In this document: one piece after another, positions 44,253-52,644 of the stretch | How positions within the stretch are numbered: the stretch's first letter is position 1 | How the letters are laid out: each line of letters begins with the position of its first letter | Assembly (NCBI GenBank): GCA_965660165.1 | Contig: CBFHYU010000009.1 | Span: 1 to 64,000, forward strand | Direction of reading: 5' to 3' | DNA: 64,000 bases | Source of the DNA: WTJO01 sp965660165 | Lineage (GTDB): Bacteria; Pseudomonadota; Alphaproteobacteria; Puniceispirillales; Puniceispirillaceae | The notes under the pieces: model-generated | What the model was told of the DNA's origin: nothing | The model's input: the letters and a program-made list of their open reading frames with translations, nothing else | The model's database searches: none | Translations under genes and position numbers: made by a program

Positions 44253-44681
44253 ATGTCAGCTATTATTTTATTAAAATTCTTTCATTATTTGGGGTTATTT
44301 CTAGCTGGTGGGCTTGGGGTTGCTGGCGGATTTATCCAGTCAGCACATCGGAAAGCGGCCATGCCACCTGCGCCGCCAGTCCAGCGTGCTATGCGTAAGA
44401 TGGCATGGCTATCGCTTGTGGCGATTATTATGTTGTGGATTACGGGCATAGGGCTTGGTCATATGATATATGGCACGCTTGCGCTTGGGTGGGCATTTTC
44501 ACTGAAAATCGCAGGGGCAACCATCCTTTTAGGCGCAATTTGCGCGATAAATCTGGCATTATCCATCTCAGGCAGAACAGGCCAGCCACCATCTGCAATG
44601 GTGATGAGATTCGCGCCGATGATAAGTCGGGGCGGGCTGGTACTTGTGCTAGCAGGGATTGCGATCACGACCACCAGCTAA
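44253..44681 (+). CDS. Four-helix integral membrane protein of unknown function
   Basis: A 142-residue protein with four hydrophobic helices (about 3-27, 48-68, 73-98, 118-140). Charged linkers are short. A histidine in helix 1 (FFHYLG) and another at GLGHMIYG lie near membrane faces and could bind haem or metal, as in CopD-like or DUF2269-like proteins, but no family is certain. AAGAGGGATT precedes the ATG. It converges on the NAPE-PLD-like gene with 11 bases between stops. Confidence 0.7.
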   Translation: MSAIILLKFFHYLGLFLAGGLGVAGGFIQSAHRKAAMPPAPPVQRAMRKMAWLSLVAIIMLWITGIGLGHMIYGTLALGWAFSLKIAGATILLGAICAINLALSISGRTGQPPSAMVMRFAPMISRGGLVLVLAGIAITTTS

Positions 44682-44692
44682 AACCTAGCAGG

Positions 44693-45673
44693 TTATGAAA
44701 ATGGTATGTGCCAGCTTGCGCCATGTCTCAGCACCTTAAATTGTTCAGCTGGAATGTTGGCTTGATGCAATGCGGCGGCTAGCCTTTTAGGCGGCTCATC
44801 CAAAGGCTCTAGCGTCAGTTTGAACGTACCCCAATGAATAGCTACTGCATATCTGGCGCCTAGATCAGTAAAAATCTGAACAGCCTCCTCAGGGGTGACA
44901 TGCGCAGATTGCATAAATTCGCGCGGCTCATAAGCGCCAATCGGAATGGCGGCAAGATCAGGTGCGCCTAGCCGTCTAGCAGTCTCTGCAAAATCAGAAC
45001 AATATCCTGAATCACCAGCAAAATAGAACGAAAAATCAGGCCATGTTACCATCCAGCCTGCCCAAAGGCTTTTATTCCTATCAAAAAAGGTACGTTTTGA
45101 CCAATGCCGCACAGGGGTTGGCTGAAGCGTAATCCCCTTAATCTGGGTTGGTTGCCACCAATCAAGTTCAGTAATTTGGCGTGCGCCCCATTTTCGAAGC
45201 TGGCTGGCTAGACCTAATGGTACCAGAAACTGAATATCTGGCTGAAGCATGGCCAATCTGATGATGCTATCTCTGTCAAGATGGTCATAATGATTATGAC
45301 TTATCAGCACGATATCAATTTTTGGCAACTCCTCTATCATACAGGGCGGCTCAGCAACCCGCTTTGGGCCTGAAAACCGCATAGGTGAGGCACGTTCTGA
45401 GAAATGAGGGTCAGTCAGAATCCGAATGCCCGCATGGGCAATCAGCAGGCTGGCATGCCCAAACCAGATAAGATTCTCCTGAAACGTTGCCAATGCTGTT
45501 TTGCTATGCTTGATCACAGGAAAGCCTGCCAGCTCAAAGCTATCTGTATCTCTGCGGATAAATGCCTTTGCCAGCCCTATCATATCTGACAAGGATTTAT
45601 CATGCGCTCTGGGATGGGTATGGAAAAACCGCCCAGTTTTTGAGTCAAAATGTGGTGAGAATGAATAATCCAT
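44693..45673 (-). CDS. NAPE-PLD-like metallo-beta-lactamase-fold hydrolase
   Basis: A 326-residue MBL-fold protein: N-terminal FDSKTGRFFHTHPRAHDKSL, WFGHASLLIAHAGIRILTDPHF, metal motif ISHNHYDHLD, FYFAGDSGYCSDFAE, and AIHWGTFKLTLEPLDEPPKRL at the C-terminus. This layout matches the bacterial N-acylphosphatidylethanolamine phospholipase D/RomA-like group, involved in lipid or envelope metabolism. No signal peptide. A small membrane protein gene lies upstream on the same strand, 92 bases away. Confidence 0.87.
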   Translation of the reverse strand: MDYSFSPHFDSKTGRFFHTHPRAHDKSLSDMIGLAKAFIRRDTDSFELAGFPVIKHSKTALATFQENLIWFGHASLLIAHAGIRILTDPHFSERASPMRFSGPKRVAEPPCMIEELPKIDIVLISHNHYDHLDRDSIIRLAMLQPDIQFLVPLGLASQLRKWGARQITELDWWQPTQIKGITLQPTPVRHWSKRTFFDRNKSLWAGWMVTWPDFSFYFAGDSGYCSDFAETARRLGAPDLAAIPIGAYEPREFMQSAHVTPEEAVQIFTDLGARYAVAIHWGTFKLTLEPLDEPPKRLAAALHQANIPAEQFKVLRHGASWHIPFS

Positions 45674-45765
45674 GCACGAAGTAGCCCTTTTTTCCGTGAT
45701 TATGGGATAAAAAAATTAAATTTAAGTTAATAATTTTGACACTTCGAGCTGGTTATGCGTCTCGA

Positions 45766-46014
45766 TCAGGCAGAAATGCTGTGCGATATAACAGCTGGCT
45801 CATCCAACAATGCATGTTTGGCTTTATAGTTCTGCGAATGCCAGTCAATCACAAAAATTGCGACGGCTATCAACAGCCCCACCATCAAATAAGTCAGCAT
45901 TCTTTTTGTTCTGTCTGTTACAGAAGAATTTGAAATTTTCTGTAATATCAGCCAGATAACCCCACCAGCAATCAGAAATCCAGCACCGCCTACAAGTACG
46001 GTATCTTGAAACAT
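45766..46014 (-). CDS. Small two-helix membrane protein, unknown
   Basis: An 82-residue protein with two hydrophobic helices (about 5-25 and 41-60) joined by a basic loop (KISNSSVTDRTKRM) and a polar C-terminal tail. A clear AAGGAGACTGAT before the ATG supports it as real despite its size. No family recognised. Its 5' leader can fold a hairpin (TATCAG at 46034-46039 with CTGATA at 46059-46064). It is divergent from proteorhodopsin across 265 bases. Confidence 0.65.
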   Translation of the reverse strand: MFQDTVLVGGAGFLIAGGVIWLILQKISNSSVTDRTKRMLTYLMVGLLIAVAIFVIDWHSQNYKAKHALLDEPAVISHSISA

Positions 46015-46161
46015 ATCAGTCTCCTTGACCTGTTATCAGATTGTGGGTTGTCTCCCAACTGATAGCATAAAATAACCTGTCTTCCATGATCTGGAAAGTG
46101 TAATCCTGCGTAAACATGAAAATCAGATGAGCATGTGCATTTTGCTTTTGGTGACAAAACC

Positions 46162-46189
46162 TTGCCAATTATGTAAAATGTGCTACATT
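46162..46189 (+). promoter_or_regulatory. Sigma-70-like promoter of proteorhodopsin
   Basis: TTGCCA (46162-46167) and TACATT (46184-46189) with a 16-base spacer. It lies about 90 bases upstream of the start codon, leaving a leader of roughly 80 bases that carries a perfect palindrome. Confidence 0.5.
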
Positions 46190-46247
46190 TGGTCGCACGG
46201 GGAGAGGTCTGTCATCATAGGTGTGGTGGCAGGGATAAAAAGTAGGA

Positions 46248-46259
46248 CGTTCTAGAACG
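46248..46259. promoter_or_regulatory. Perfect 12-base palindrome in the proteorhodopsin leader
   Basis: CGTTCTAGAACG reads the same on both strands and ends 20 bases before the ATG. It lacks a loop, so a dimeric protein-binding site is more likely than an RNA hairpin. No known regulator can be named. Confidence 0.5.
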
Positions 46260-46279
46260 AGACGTTTGGGGAGTGTCCT

Positions 46280-47044
46280 ATGTCGATTAGAAAAACTATT
46301 AAGTTTGCTGCACCTGCAGCTTTTCTTTCAATGATGCCTGCAATTGCTCAGGCTGAAAATCTGAAGTCAGATGACTTTGTTGGTATCAGCTTCTGGCTGA
46401 TTTCCATGGCGCTTGTTGCATCAACAGCGTTCTTCTTCCTTGAAACTCAGCGTGTTGCTGCCAAGTGGAAGACTTCTCTTGTTGTATCAGGCCTTGTAAC
46501 ATTAGTGGCAGCTGTTCACTATTTCTATATGCGTGATGTGTGGGTGGCCACAGGTGATACGCCAACAGTATATCGTTATATTGATTGGCTGATTACAGTG
46601 CCATTGCTGATGATCGAATTCTATTTGATCTTGCGCGCAATTACCAATGTATCTGGCGGCGTATTCTGGCGTTTGACCATTGGTACTTTGGTTATGCTGG
46701 TCGGCGGTTATTTAGGTGAAGCAGGTTACATGAATGTAACGCTTGGCTTTGTAATCGGTATGATTGGTTGGGCGTATATCCTGTATGAAATCTTTGCAGG
46801 TGAAGCTGGTAAAGTGGCAGCAAATGATGCCCCTGAATCAGTGAAATCAGCCTATTCAACAATGCGTTGGATTGTAACTATCGGGTGGGCAATCTATCCG
46901 CTAGGCTATTTCTTCGGATATATGGCTGGCGGTGCAGATATGGCATCACTGAACATCATCTACAACCTAGCTGACGTGCTGAACAAAATTGCGTTCGGTG
47001 TGATCATCTGGAACGTAGCTGTGGTTGAATCTGAAGCTAAGTAA
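46280..47044 (+). CDS. Proteorhodopsin, green-absorbing light-driven proton pump
   Basis: A 254-residue seven-helix retinal protein with an N-terminal signal segment (about 1-25, ending IAQAEN). By alignment to green proteorhodopsin, the proton acceptor is D102 in RYIDWL, T106 follows, the donor is E113 in LMIEFYLIL, the retinal Schiff-base lysine is K236 in DVLNKIAFG, and H80 matches the acceptor-coupled histidine. The spectral-tuning residue is L110 (Leu at position 105 of the reference), predicting green absorption. The D-T-E motif marks an outward proton pump. GGGGAG lies 9 bases before the ATG. The genes for making its retinal follow directly. Confidence 0.97.
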   Translation: MSIRKTIKFAAPAAFLSMMPAIAQAENLKSDDFVGISFWLISMALVASTAFFFLETQRVAAKWKTSLVVSGLVTLVAAVHYFYMRDVWVATGDTPTVYRYIDWLITVPLLMIEFYLILRAITNVSGGVFWRLTIGTLVMLVGGYLGEAGYMNVTLGFVIGMIGWAYILYEIFAGEAGKVAANDAPESVKSAYSTMRWIVTIGWAIYPLGYFFGYMAGGADMASLNIIYNLADVLNKIAFGVIIWNVAVVESEAK

Positions 47045-47057
47045 CGTGGCTTATTAG

Positions 47058-47096
47058 GGCAGGTATCCCATCTTGATAGGGTACCTGCCTTTTTTC
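47058..47096 (+). terminator. Intrinsic terminator between proteorhodopsin and crtE
   Basis: GGCAGGTA (58-65 of this kilobase) pairs with TACCTGCC (82-89), extended by CCC/GGG past a one-base bulge, followed by a T-run. It should end most proteorhodopsin transcripts before the crt genes, so the opsin would be made in excess over the pathway enzymes. Confidence 0.9.
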
Positions 47097-47143
47097 TTTA
47101 AAGACTTTTTTTCACGTTTTTGATGAGATTGGGGAGGGGAACC

Positions 47144-48163
47144 ATGTCAGACAGCCTATCTGTTTCACTACATCAGCCGCCTGCTACCAAACAAGAATAT
47201 ACTAGCCTGCCTGATTTATCCCAGACAATAAGTGAATTTATTGCCTCAAGACTTCCAGAAAAAAACCATCCTCTGGCAAAACCTGCAGCACATCATTTCA
47301 AAGAAACAGGCAAGCAGATTCGCGCTCGCCTCGCCCTAAGTGCGGGGGATTGTATGGGCATTGCTAGATCAACCTCTCTGCCATGGGCAGTTGCGGTTGA
47401 GATGTTGCATAATGCCTCTTTGGTGCATGATGATATTTGTGATGGTGATGCGATACGGCGCGGCAGACCGTCGGTCTGGTCACAATTTGGCAGAGATGCC
47501 GCATTAGCGCTTGGTGACTGGCTTATTGGGCTGTCATTTGAATTAGCGGCAGAGGCAGCTGCAAAATCTCAGACACCACAGCTTGTCTCAGTGCTTAGCC
47601 GTCATATGCAACAGACAATTTCAGGTCAGGCGCTTGAGCTTACAGTAAAAAGCTATCCTGACTGGGAACGTTACCGTGATATCAGCATTGGCAAAACAGC
47701 CCCACTTTTCATCGCCCCTGTTGAAGGTGTTGCTGAGCTAGCAGGGCGTTATGATGTAATTATGCCAATCACAAAATTCTTTACTGCTGCAGGCGGATGC
47801 TATCAAATCGCAAATGACATGCTGAATGTGACTGGAACAGATGGTGCGGCAAGTCCAGCATCTGATATGTTGCGGCGGGCGCCAAATGCGGTGATTGTGC
47901 TATTCAGAAATTCTTTGTCTGGCAGTCAGGCAGAGGCATTTGACAGTTGGCTTGCATCTGGTACAACAATAGATGCAGGATATTGGCAAGATCAGCTTAC
48001 ACAATCTCGTGCCCTTGAATTGACAGCGAAAAAGCTAAGAGAGCTGGTAGCAGAAGCAGAGGCATGTGCAAGCACATTAGCCGCAGATTGCCAGTCAGTG
48101 ATAACACCGCTTAACGCTCAGTTGCGCCGATTATGTCTTGATCTTGCAAACAATCATGGATGA
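47144..48163 (+). CDS. crtE: Geranylgeranyl diphosphate synthase
   Basis: A 339-residue trans-prenyltransferase. First Asp-rich motif D96-D-I-C-D100 (LVHDDICDGDAIRRGRPS), GKQIRARLAL substrate site, and SIGKTAPLF. The second Asp-rich motif, usually DDxxD, reads N224-D-M-L-N228 in CYQIANDMLN. It makes C20 geranylgeranyl diphosphate for carotenoids. GGGGAGGGGAACC precedes the ATG at 47144. First of six overlapping genes, just after the opsin terminator, so it may have its own weak promoter or rely on read-through. It overlaps crtI by 8 bases. Confidence 0.92.
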   Translation: MSDSLSVSLHQPPATKQEYTSLPDLSQTISEFIASRLPEKNHPLAKPAAHHFKETGKQIRARLALSAGDCMGIARSTSLPWAVAVEMLHNASLVHDDICDGDAIRRGRPSVWSQFGRDAALALGDWLIGLSFELAAEAAAKSQTPQLVSVLSRHMQQTISGQALELTVKSYPDWERYRDISIGKTAPLFIAPVEGVAELAGRYDVIMPITKFFTAAGGCYQIANDMLNVTGTDGAASPASDMLRRAPNAVIVLFRNSLSGSQAEAFDSWLASGTTIDAGYWQDQLTQSRALELTAKKLRELVAEAEACASTLAADCQSVITPLNAQLRRLCLDLANNHG

Positions 48164-49700
48164 TACAGCCCGCTTTATGCCCCCAGAAGATGCAACACAT
48201 ACGCTTGTAATTGGTTCAGGTTTTGGGGGGATTGCAGCTGCATTGCGGATGCGGGCGCTAGGTCACAAGGTAACACTTGTTGAACGGCTAGATGCAATTG
48301 GCGGCCGTGCGCAACGCTTTGAGCATGAAGGCTTCCGCCATGATGCAGGACCTACGGTTATCACAGCCCCTTTTTTATTTGATGAATTATTCGCGCTATT
48401 TGGCGAGCAAAGAGAAGATTATCTTGATTTCAGGCCGCTTGATCCATGGTATCGGTTTCAGTTTCATGATGGGGCATCATTTGATTATCGCCCTGATCTA
48501 GAAGATACTCATGCCGAGATTGCAAAATTTTCGCCTGAAGATGTTAAAAATTATGACAGGCTGGTTGAGACCTCCAGACAGATTTTTGAAATTGGTTTTT
48601 CCAAATTAGCAGAAAAGCCATTTACCAAATTTACCTCGATGATAGCGCAAATTCCTCATTTATTGAGGCTGAAAAGCTATAAAACAGTAGCGCAACTTGT
48701 AAATAGCCATATCCAGCATCCTTTATTACAGCAGGCATTGTCAATTCATCCGCTTTTGGTAGGAGGCAATCCGTTCAGTACAACTTCTATCTATGCGCTG
48801 ATTCATTATCTTGAGCGAAAATGGGGTGTATTTTTCTGTATGGGCGGCACAGGAAAGCTAGTGCATGAGCTAGAACAGCTTATGCGTAGACAGAACATCA
48901 CCATAAAGCTAAATACAGATGTTGAAGAAATTATGGTGGCAGACAATAGGGTAAGCGGCATCCGCACCGCAACAGGCGAGATTATTTCAGCAGATAGGGT
49001 GATATGTAATGGCGATCCGCCAACAATCTATCGTGAAATGCTACCATCTCAGCGCAATAAGCGCAAAAAAGCATTGCCAGATTCTATGACAAAATATTCT
49101 ATGGGTCTGTTTGTGTTATTTTTCGGAACAACCCGTCAATATCCTGATATTGCGCATCATACTATCTGGATGGGAAAGCGTTATGAAGGCTTGCTTGATG
49201 ATATTTTTAACAAGCAAATTATGACAGAGGATTTTTCATTATATCTGCATCGGCCAACTGCAACAGATAATAGCTTTGCCCCTGAAGGGTGCGATAGTTT
49301 TTATGTGCTATGCCCTGTGCCAAACCTGCAAGCCAATATAGACTGGCAAAAAGAAGGACCCTTATTACAAGATAGGATTATAGCGGCGCTTGAGCGCACC
49401 ATCATGCCTGATTTATCTGCGCATATGACAGCAGATTTTTATATGACCCCTGTTGAATTCAAAGATAGATATCGGTCAACACATGGTGCAGGCTTTTCAA
49501 TTTCCCCTCATTTCACCCAATCTGCATGGTTCAGATATCATAATCGTGACCCGCATTTGGATAATTTATATTTTTCAGGTGCGGGCACACATCCTGGCGC
49601 AGGCATGCCAGGTGTATTATGTTCTGCTAAGGTGGTTGAGACGCTTGTGCGTGAACAGGCAGTGCCCGCAAGGGTGCATTCTGCTATGACACCAGGCTAA
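48156..49700 (+). CDS. crtI: Phytoene desaturase
   Basis: A 514-residue FAD enzyme of the bacterial CrtI type. Dinucleotide motif LVIGSGFGGIAAALRM (residues 17-32) and GGRAQRF, HDAGPTVITAP near residue 60, and the C-terminal signature DNLYFSGAGTHPGAGMPGVL. It converts phytoene to lycopene in four desaturations. The ATG at 48156 overlaps the crtE end by 8 bases; a frame from 48138 is possible. The crtB start follows 33 bases after the stop. Confidence 0.95.
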   Translation: MDDTARFMPPEDATHTLVIGSGFGGIAAALRMRALGHKVTLVERLDAIGGRAQRFEHEGFRHDAGPTVITAPFLFDELFALFGEQREDYLDFRPLDPWYRFQFHDGASFDYRPDLEDTHAEIAKFSPEDVKNYDRLVETSRQIFEIGFSKLAEKPFTKFTSMIAQIPHLLRLKSYKTVAQLVNSHIQHPLLQQALSIHPLLVGGNPFSTTSIYALIHYLERKWGVFFCMGGTGKLVHELEQLMRRQNITIKLNTDVEEIMVADNRVSGIRTATGEIISADRVICNGDPPTIYREMLPSQRNKRKKALPDSMTKYSMGLFVLFFGTTRQYPDIAHHTIWMGKRYEGLLDDIFNKQIMTEDFSLYLHRPTATDNSFAPEGCDSFYVLCPVPNLQANIDWQKEGPLLQDRIIAALERTIMPDLSAHMTADFYMTPVEFKDRYRSTHGAGFSISPHFTQSAWFRYHNRDPHLDNLYFSGAGTHPGAGMPGVLCSAKVVETLVREQAVPARVHSAMTPG

Positions 49701-49733
49701 AGGCTATACATCGCTGACAAAAAGTAGAATAAG

Positions 49734-50681
49734 ATGGACCGGCACTATCCACAAGATGACCATAAGATGGCTGTGTACACGCTGTCCCGTCAGGGGCGGA
49801 GTTTTTACTGGGCCTCACGGCTATTGGGCAGGCACATGGCAGAGGATGCAGCACGCCTCTATTCCTTTTGCCGTGTCTTGGATGATATGGCAGATGGTGA
49901 TATTGCAGGCGGTCCAGAAACACTGCAGCTTATTCATGACCAGCTATCCCAACTGATAGCAGGCAAACAGGTAGACCAGCCAGAGCCAAATTTAGATGCA
50001 TTTATGGTGTTGGCAGATACCTCGCATATTCCGCTTTTGCCTGTGATGCATCTGATGCAAGGGCTTATTGCTGATCAGAATATTGTTGCCGTTGAAACAG
50101 AAGATGAGCTGATACAATATAGCTATCATGTTGCGGGTGCGGTGGGTCTGCTAATGTGCCCTGTTCTTGGCTGTCATCATCAGCTAGCCTCAAAATTTGC
50201 GATGGATATGGGTATTGCTATGCAACTCACAAATATTGCAAGAGATGTGCTAGAAGATGCAATGCTAGGTAGGCGCTATCTGCCAGCTCAGTGGGTATCA
50301 GGCATGAGTGCATCAACTATCAAACAGGTTGCCGCCGAGCAAGATGAAGAGGGCATAGCTATTATAAGACAGGCAATTTTGCGCCTGCTGATGCTAGCTG
50401 AGCGTTATTATAAAAGCGGAGAGGCAGGGCTAGGCTATCTGCCATTTAGGGCTCGGCTAAGCATTGCTGTAGCGGGAAGGGTATATCGCAAAATTGGTAT
50501 CAAGCTTATGAAAAATGGTATTAACTGGCATCAGGGCAGAGTGATTACCAGCAAAGCAGAAAAGCTGCTAGCCTCACTACAGGCAGTTACACCAGTGCTA
50601 TTGGCGAGCAGGAAAGCTGCCCATAATGCTGAGTTGCATCAGCCGCTAAAAGACTATCTTGGCGCAGGCTATCCGCAATGA
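49734..50681 (+). CDS. crtB: Phytoene synthase
   Basis: A 315-residue squalene/phytoene synthase: SFYWASRLLGRHMAEDAARLYSFCR, first Asp-rich motif VLDDMADGD, AMQLTNIARDVLEDAMLGRRYLP with the second Asp motif. It joins two geranylgeranyl diphosphates to phytoene. The ATG overlaps no other gene, but the stop overlaps crtY by 4 bases (ATGA). The order crtE-I-B-Y-blh-idi is known from marine proteorhodopsin clusters. Confidence 0.95.
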   Translation: MDRHYPQDDHKMAVYTLSRQGRSFYWASRLLGRHMAEDAARLYSFCRVLDDMADGDIAGGPETLQLIHDQLSQLIAGKQVDQPEPNLDAFMVLADTSHIPLLPVMHLMQGLIADQNIVAVETEDELIQYSYHVAGAVGLLMCPVLGCHHQLASKFAMDMGIAMQLTNIARDVLEDAMLGRRYLPAQWVSGMSASTIKQVAAEQDEEGIAIIRQAILRLLMLAERYYKSGEAGLGYLPFRARLSIAVAGRVYRKIGIKLMKNGINWHQGRVITSKAEKLLASLQAVTPVLLASRKAAHNAELHQPLKDYLGAGYPQ

Positions 50682-51769
50682 AACAGCCTATCTCACATAT
50701 CTCAGTGCTTGGGGCAGGATGTGCTGGATTATCGCTTGCCTATTATGCCGCCAAAGCTGATGACAGGCTGGATATATCTATCTTTGGCAAGCTATCACAA
50801 GCGGCAACAGATAGCCATATATGGGGGTTCTGGAAAACGGATTGGCTTGATGAGCCTGCAAGTCTGGCGCGAAACTCATGGCAGCATTGGCGTATCATTA
50901 CAGAAACAGGCGATGCCTGTCAGACTAGCAAAACCTATCCATATCATGCGCTTGAATCAGATAAATGGCTGAACCATTGTCTTGATAATGTGGCTGGTAG
51001 AGCTGAATTTGATGATAGCATGCCAGATGAGCTAGATATTCCTTTTCCCTGTTTTGACAGCCGAACGCCAGAGTTGCCAGATGCGCCTATGCTTCAGCAT
51101 TTTATCGGCATTGAGGTGTATAGCAAGCAGGCAGTATTTACCCCAGATACAGTCACCTTGATGGATTTTAGATGTGACCAGTCTTTTGGTATTCATTTTA
51201 TTTATCTTCTGCCGTTCTCAGAACATCAGGCGTTGATTGAATCAACATTATTTTCAACAGAAGTGTTACCAGAATCTGTGTATGAGGGATTTATCACAGA
51301 GTATCTAGCGCGGCATTACAAGCTTGATAATGTTGATATATTATCGCGTGAGCGCGGCGTTATTCCTATGTCTGAGATTATGGCGGTTGGGCAAACAAGC
51401 TTGCCTATTGGGGCAAATGCAGGCTGTATCCGTCCCTCATCTGGATATGGATTTAGCTTTATCCAAAAACAGGCACAAAGGCTGGCAACAGATATTCCAT
51501 CAGGCCGCCTTCCAGCAGGCAGACAGGCTATGAGACCGCCCCATAGATGGATTGACAGACAGCTGGACAGCATTTTTCTTTCAGTATTGCGTCACCATCC
51601 AGAGATGGCACCTGAGATCTTTCTATCTATGGCACAGGCGCTAGATGGTGATGAAATGGCAATGTTTATGTCTGGCTTTGCGAGGCCGTCAACATATGTC
51701 AAACTAATCATGGCAATGCCAAAGCTGGTATTTATCAGAGCAGCCTTTCGCTGGTATCTGGGGCAATAG
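50678..51769 (+). CDS. crtY: Lycopene beta-cyclase
   Basis: A 363-residue CrtY-type cyclase. NAD/FAD fold SVLGAGCAGLSLAYYAAK (about 9-26), SHIWGFWKTD, MDFRCDQSFGIHFIYLLPFS, VIPMSEI and the later PSSGYGFSFIQKQA. It closes both ends of lycopene to beta-carotene, the substrate of the next enzyme. It is shorter than some CrtY proteins but has the full motif set. The blh start is 8 bases after its stop. Confidence 0.93.
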   Translation: MKQPISHISVLGAGCAGLSLAYYAAKADDRLDISIFGKLSQAATDSHIWGFWKTDWLDEPASLARNSWQHWRIITETGDACQTSKTYPYHALESDKWLNHCLDNVAGRAEFDDSMPDELDIPFPCFDSRTPELPDAPMLQHFIGIEVYSKQAVFTPDTVTLMDFRCDQSFGIHFIYLLPFSEHQALIESTLFSTEVLPESVYEGFITEYLARHYKLDNVDILSRERGVIPMSEIMAVGQTSLPIGANAGCIRPSSGYGFSFIQKQAQRLATDIPSGRLPAGRQAMRPPHRWIDRQLDSIFLSVLRHHPEMAPEIFLSMAQALDGDEMAMFMSGFARPSTYVKLIMAMPKLVFIRAAFRWYLGQ

Positions 51770-51777
51770 GGGGCGTG

Positions 51778-52644
51778 ATGCTGACAATAGGGGATATGGG
51801 TGCGCTAGTGGCTGTGATGCTGGTTGGCTTACCGCATGGCGCTTTTGATGGCGCGATTGCCTTTTGTCTTGGGATGGGGCGTTCAAAAGGGCGAATGATA
51901 GGGTTTGTTATTGTCTATCTGGTGTTGGCTGGTTTGTTCGTTATGGTCTGGTCATTATCTGCTGTATTTGCGCTTGCTTGTTTTGTGTTGCTTAGCATTG
52001 TGCATTTTGGAAGTTGCGATGCACATGCCGCTAGCAATCCGTTTTCTGGAAGGCTGAAACAGCTATTCCATATTTGTGTGATGGGTGCGCATGGCGGGAT
52101 CGTGACAATCTGTCTGAGCTATTTTCACCCTGATGAGGTTGATAGGCTATTTGCGGTTCTGGCAGGTAGCAATGCCTTTATCGTTACAGATATGCTGGGA
52201 ATATTATGGCCAGTATGGCTTGGCTGTGTGATGATATATGGGCTTGTGGCACTTCGGCATCATAGCCTTGTTCTGCCCCTTGCCGAAATTGCTGTTCTGT
52301 CTGGTTTGATGGCTATTTTGCCGCCTCTAATCAGCTTTGCTATCTATTTCTGTCTGGTACATTCACGCCGCCATTTTCTATCGATTTTCTCGGCGATGAA
52401 GGCTGTAGTGTCTACCGCTATGATCATTAAAACTGCGTCTGTGCTAACGCTGGCAACATGGGGATTTGGTGTGGCTGGCTTTGTTGCACAAAGACATTAT
52501 GGCATAGCTACTATTGATGATGCAGCGCTTCGAACCGTATTTATCCTGCTTGCCGCCCTTACCTTGCCCCATATGGTTCTGGTTGATGGCCTGTTTCGGC
52601 CAACTATGAAGAAGCTGGAAGAAAGTAGCCTGCGCCATGAATAG
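51778..52644 (+). CDS. blh: Beta-carotene 15,15'-dioxygenase (Brp/Blh family)
   Basis: A 288-residue integral membrane iron enzyme that splits beta-carotene into two retinals for proteorhodopsin. The iron-histidine motifs of the family are visible: GLPHGAFDGAIAF near residue 18, SIVHFGSCDAHAAS, and FYFCLVHSRRHF-like CLVHSRRHFLSIF. Seven or so hydrophobic segments. The ATG at 51778 is used; a GTG one codon earlier is also possible. It overlaps the isomerase gene by 8 bases. Confidence 0.94.
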   Translation: MLTIGDMGALVAVMLVGLPHGAFDGAIAFCLGMGRSKGRMIGFVIVYLVLAGLFVMVWSLSAVFALACFVLLSIVHFGSCDAHAASNPFSGRLKQLFHICVMGAHGGIVTICLSYFHPDEVDRLFAVLAGSNAFIVTDMLGILWPVWLGCVMIYGLVALRHHSLVLPLAEIAVLSGLMAILPPLISFAIYFCLVHSRRHFLSIFSAMKAVVSTAMIIKTASVLTLATWGFGVAGFVAQRHYGIATIDDAALRTVFILLAALTLPHMVLVDGLFRPTMKKLEESSLRHE

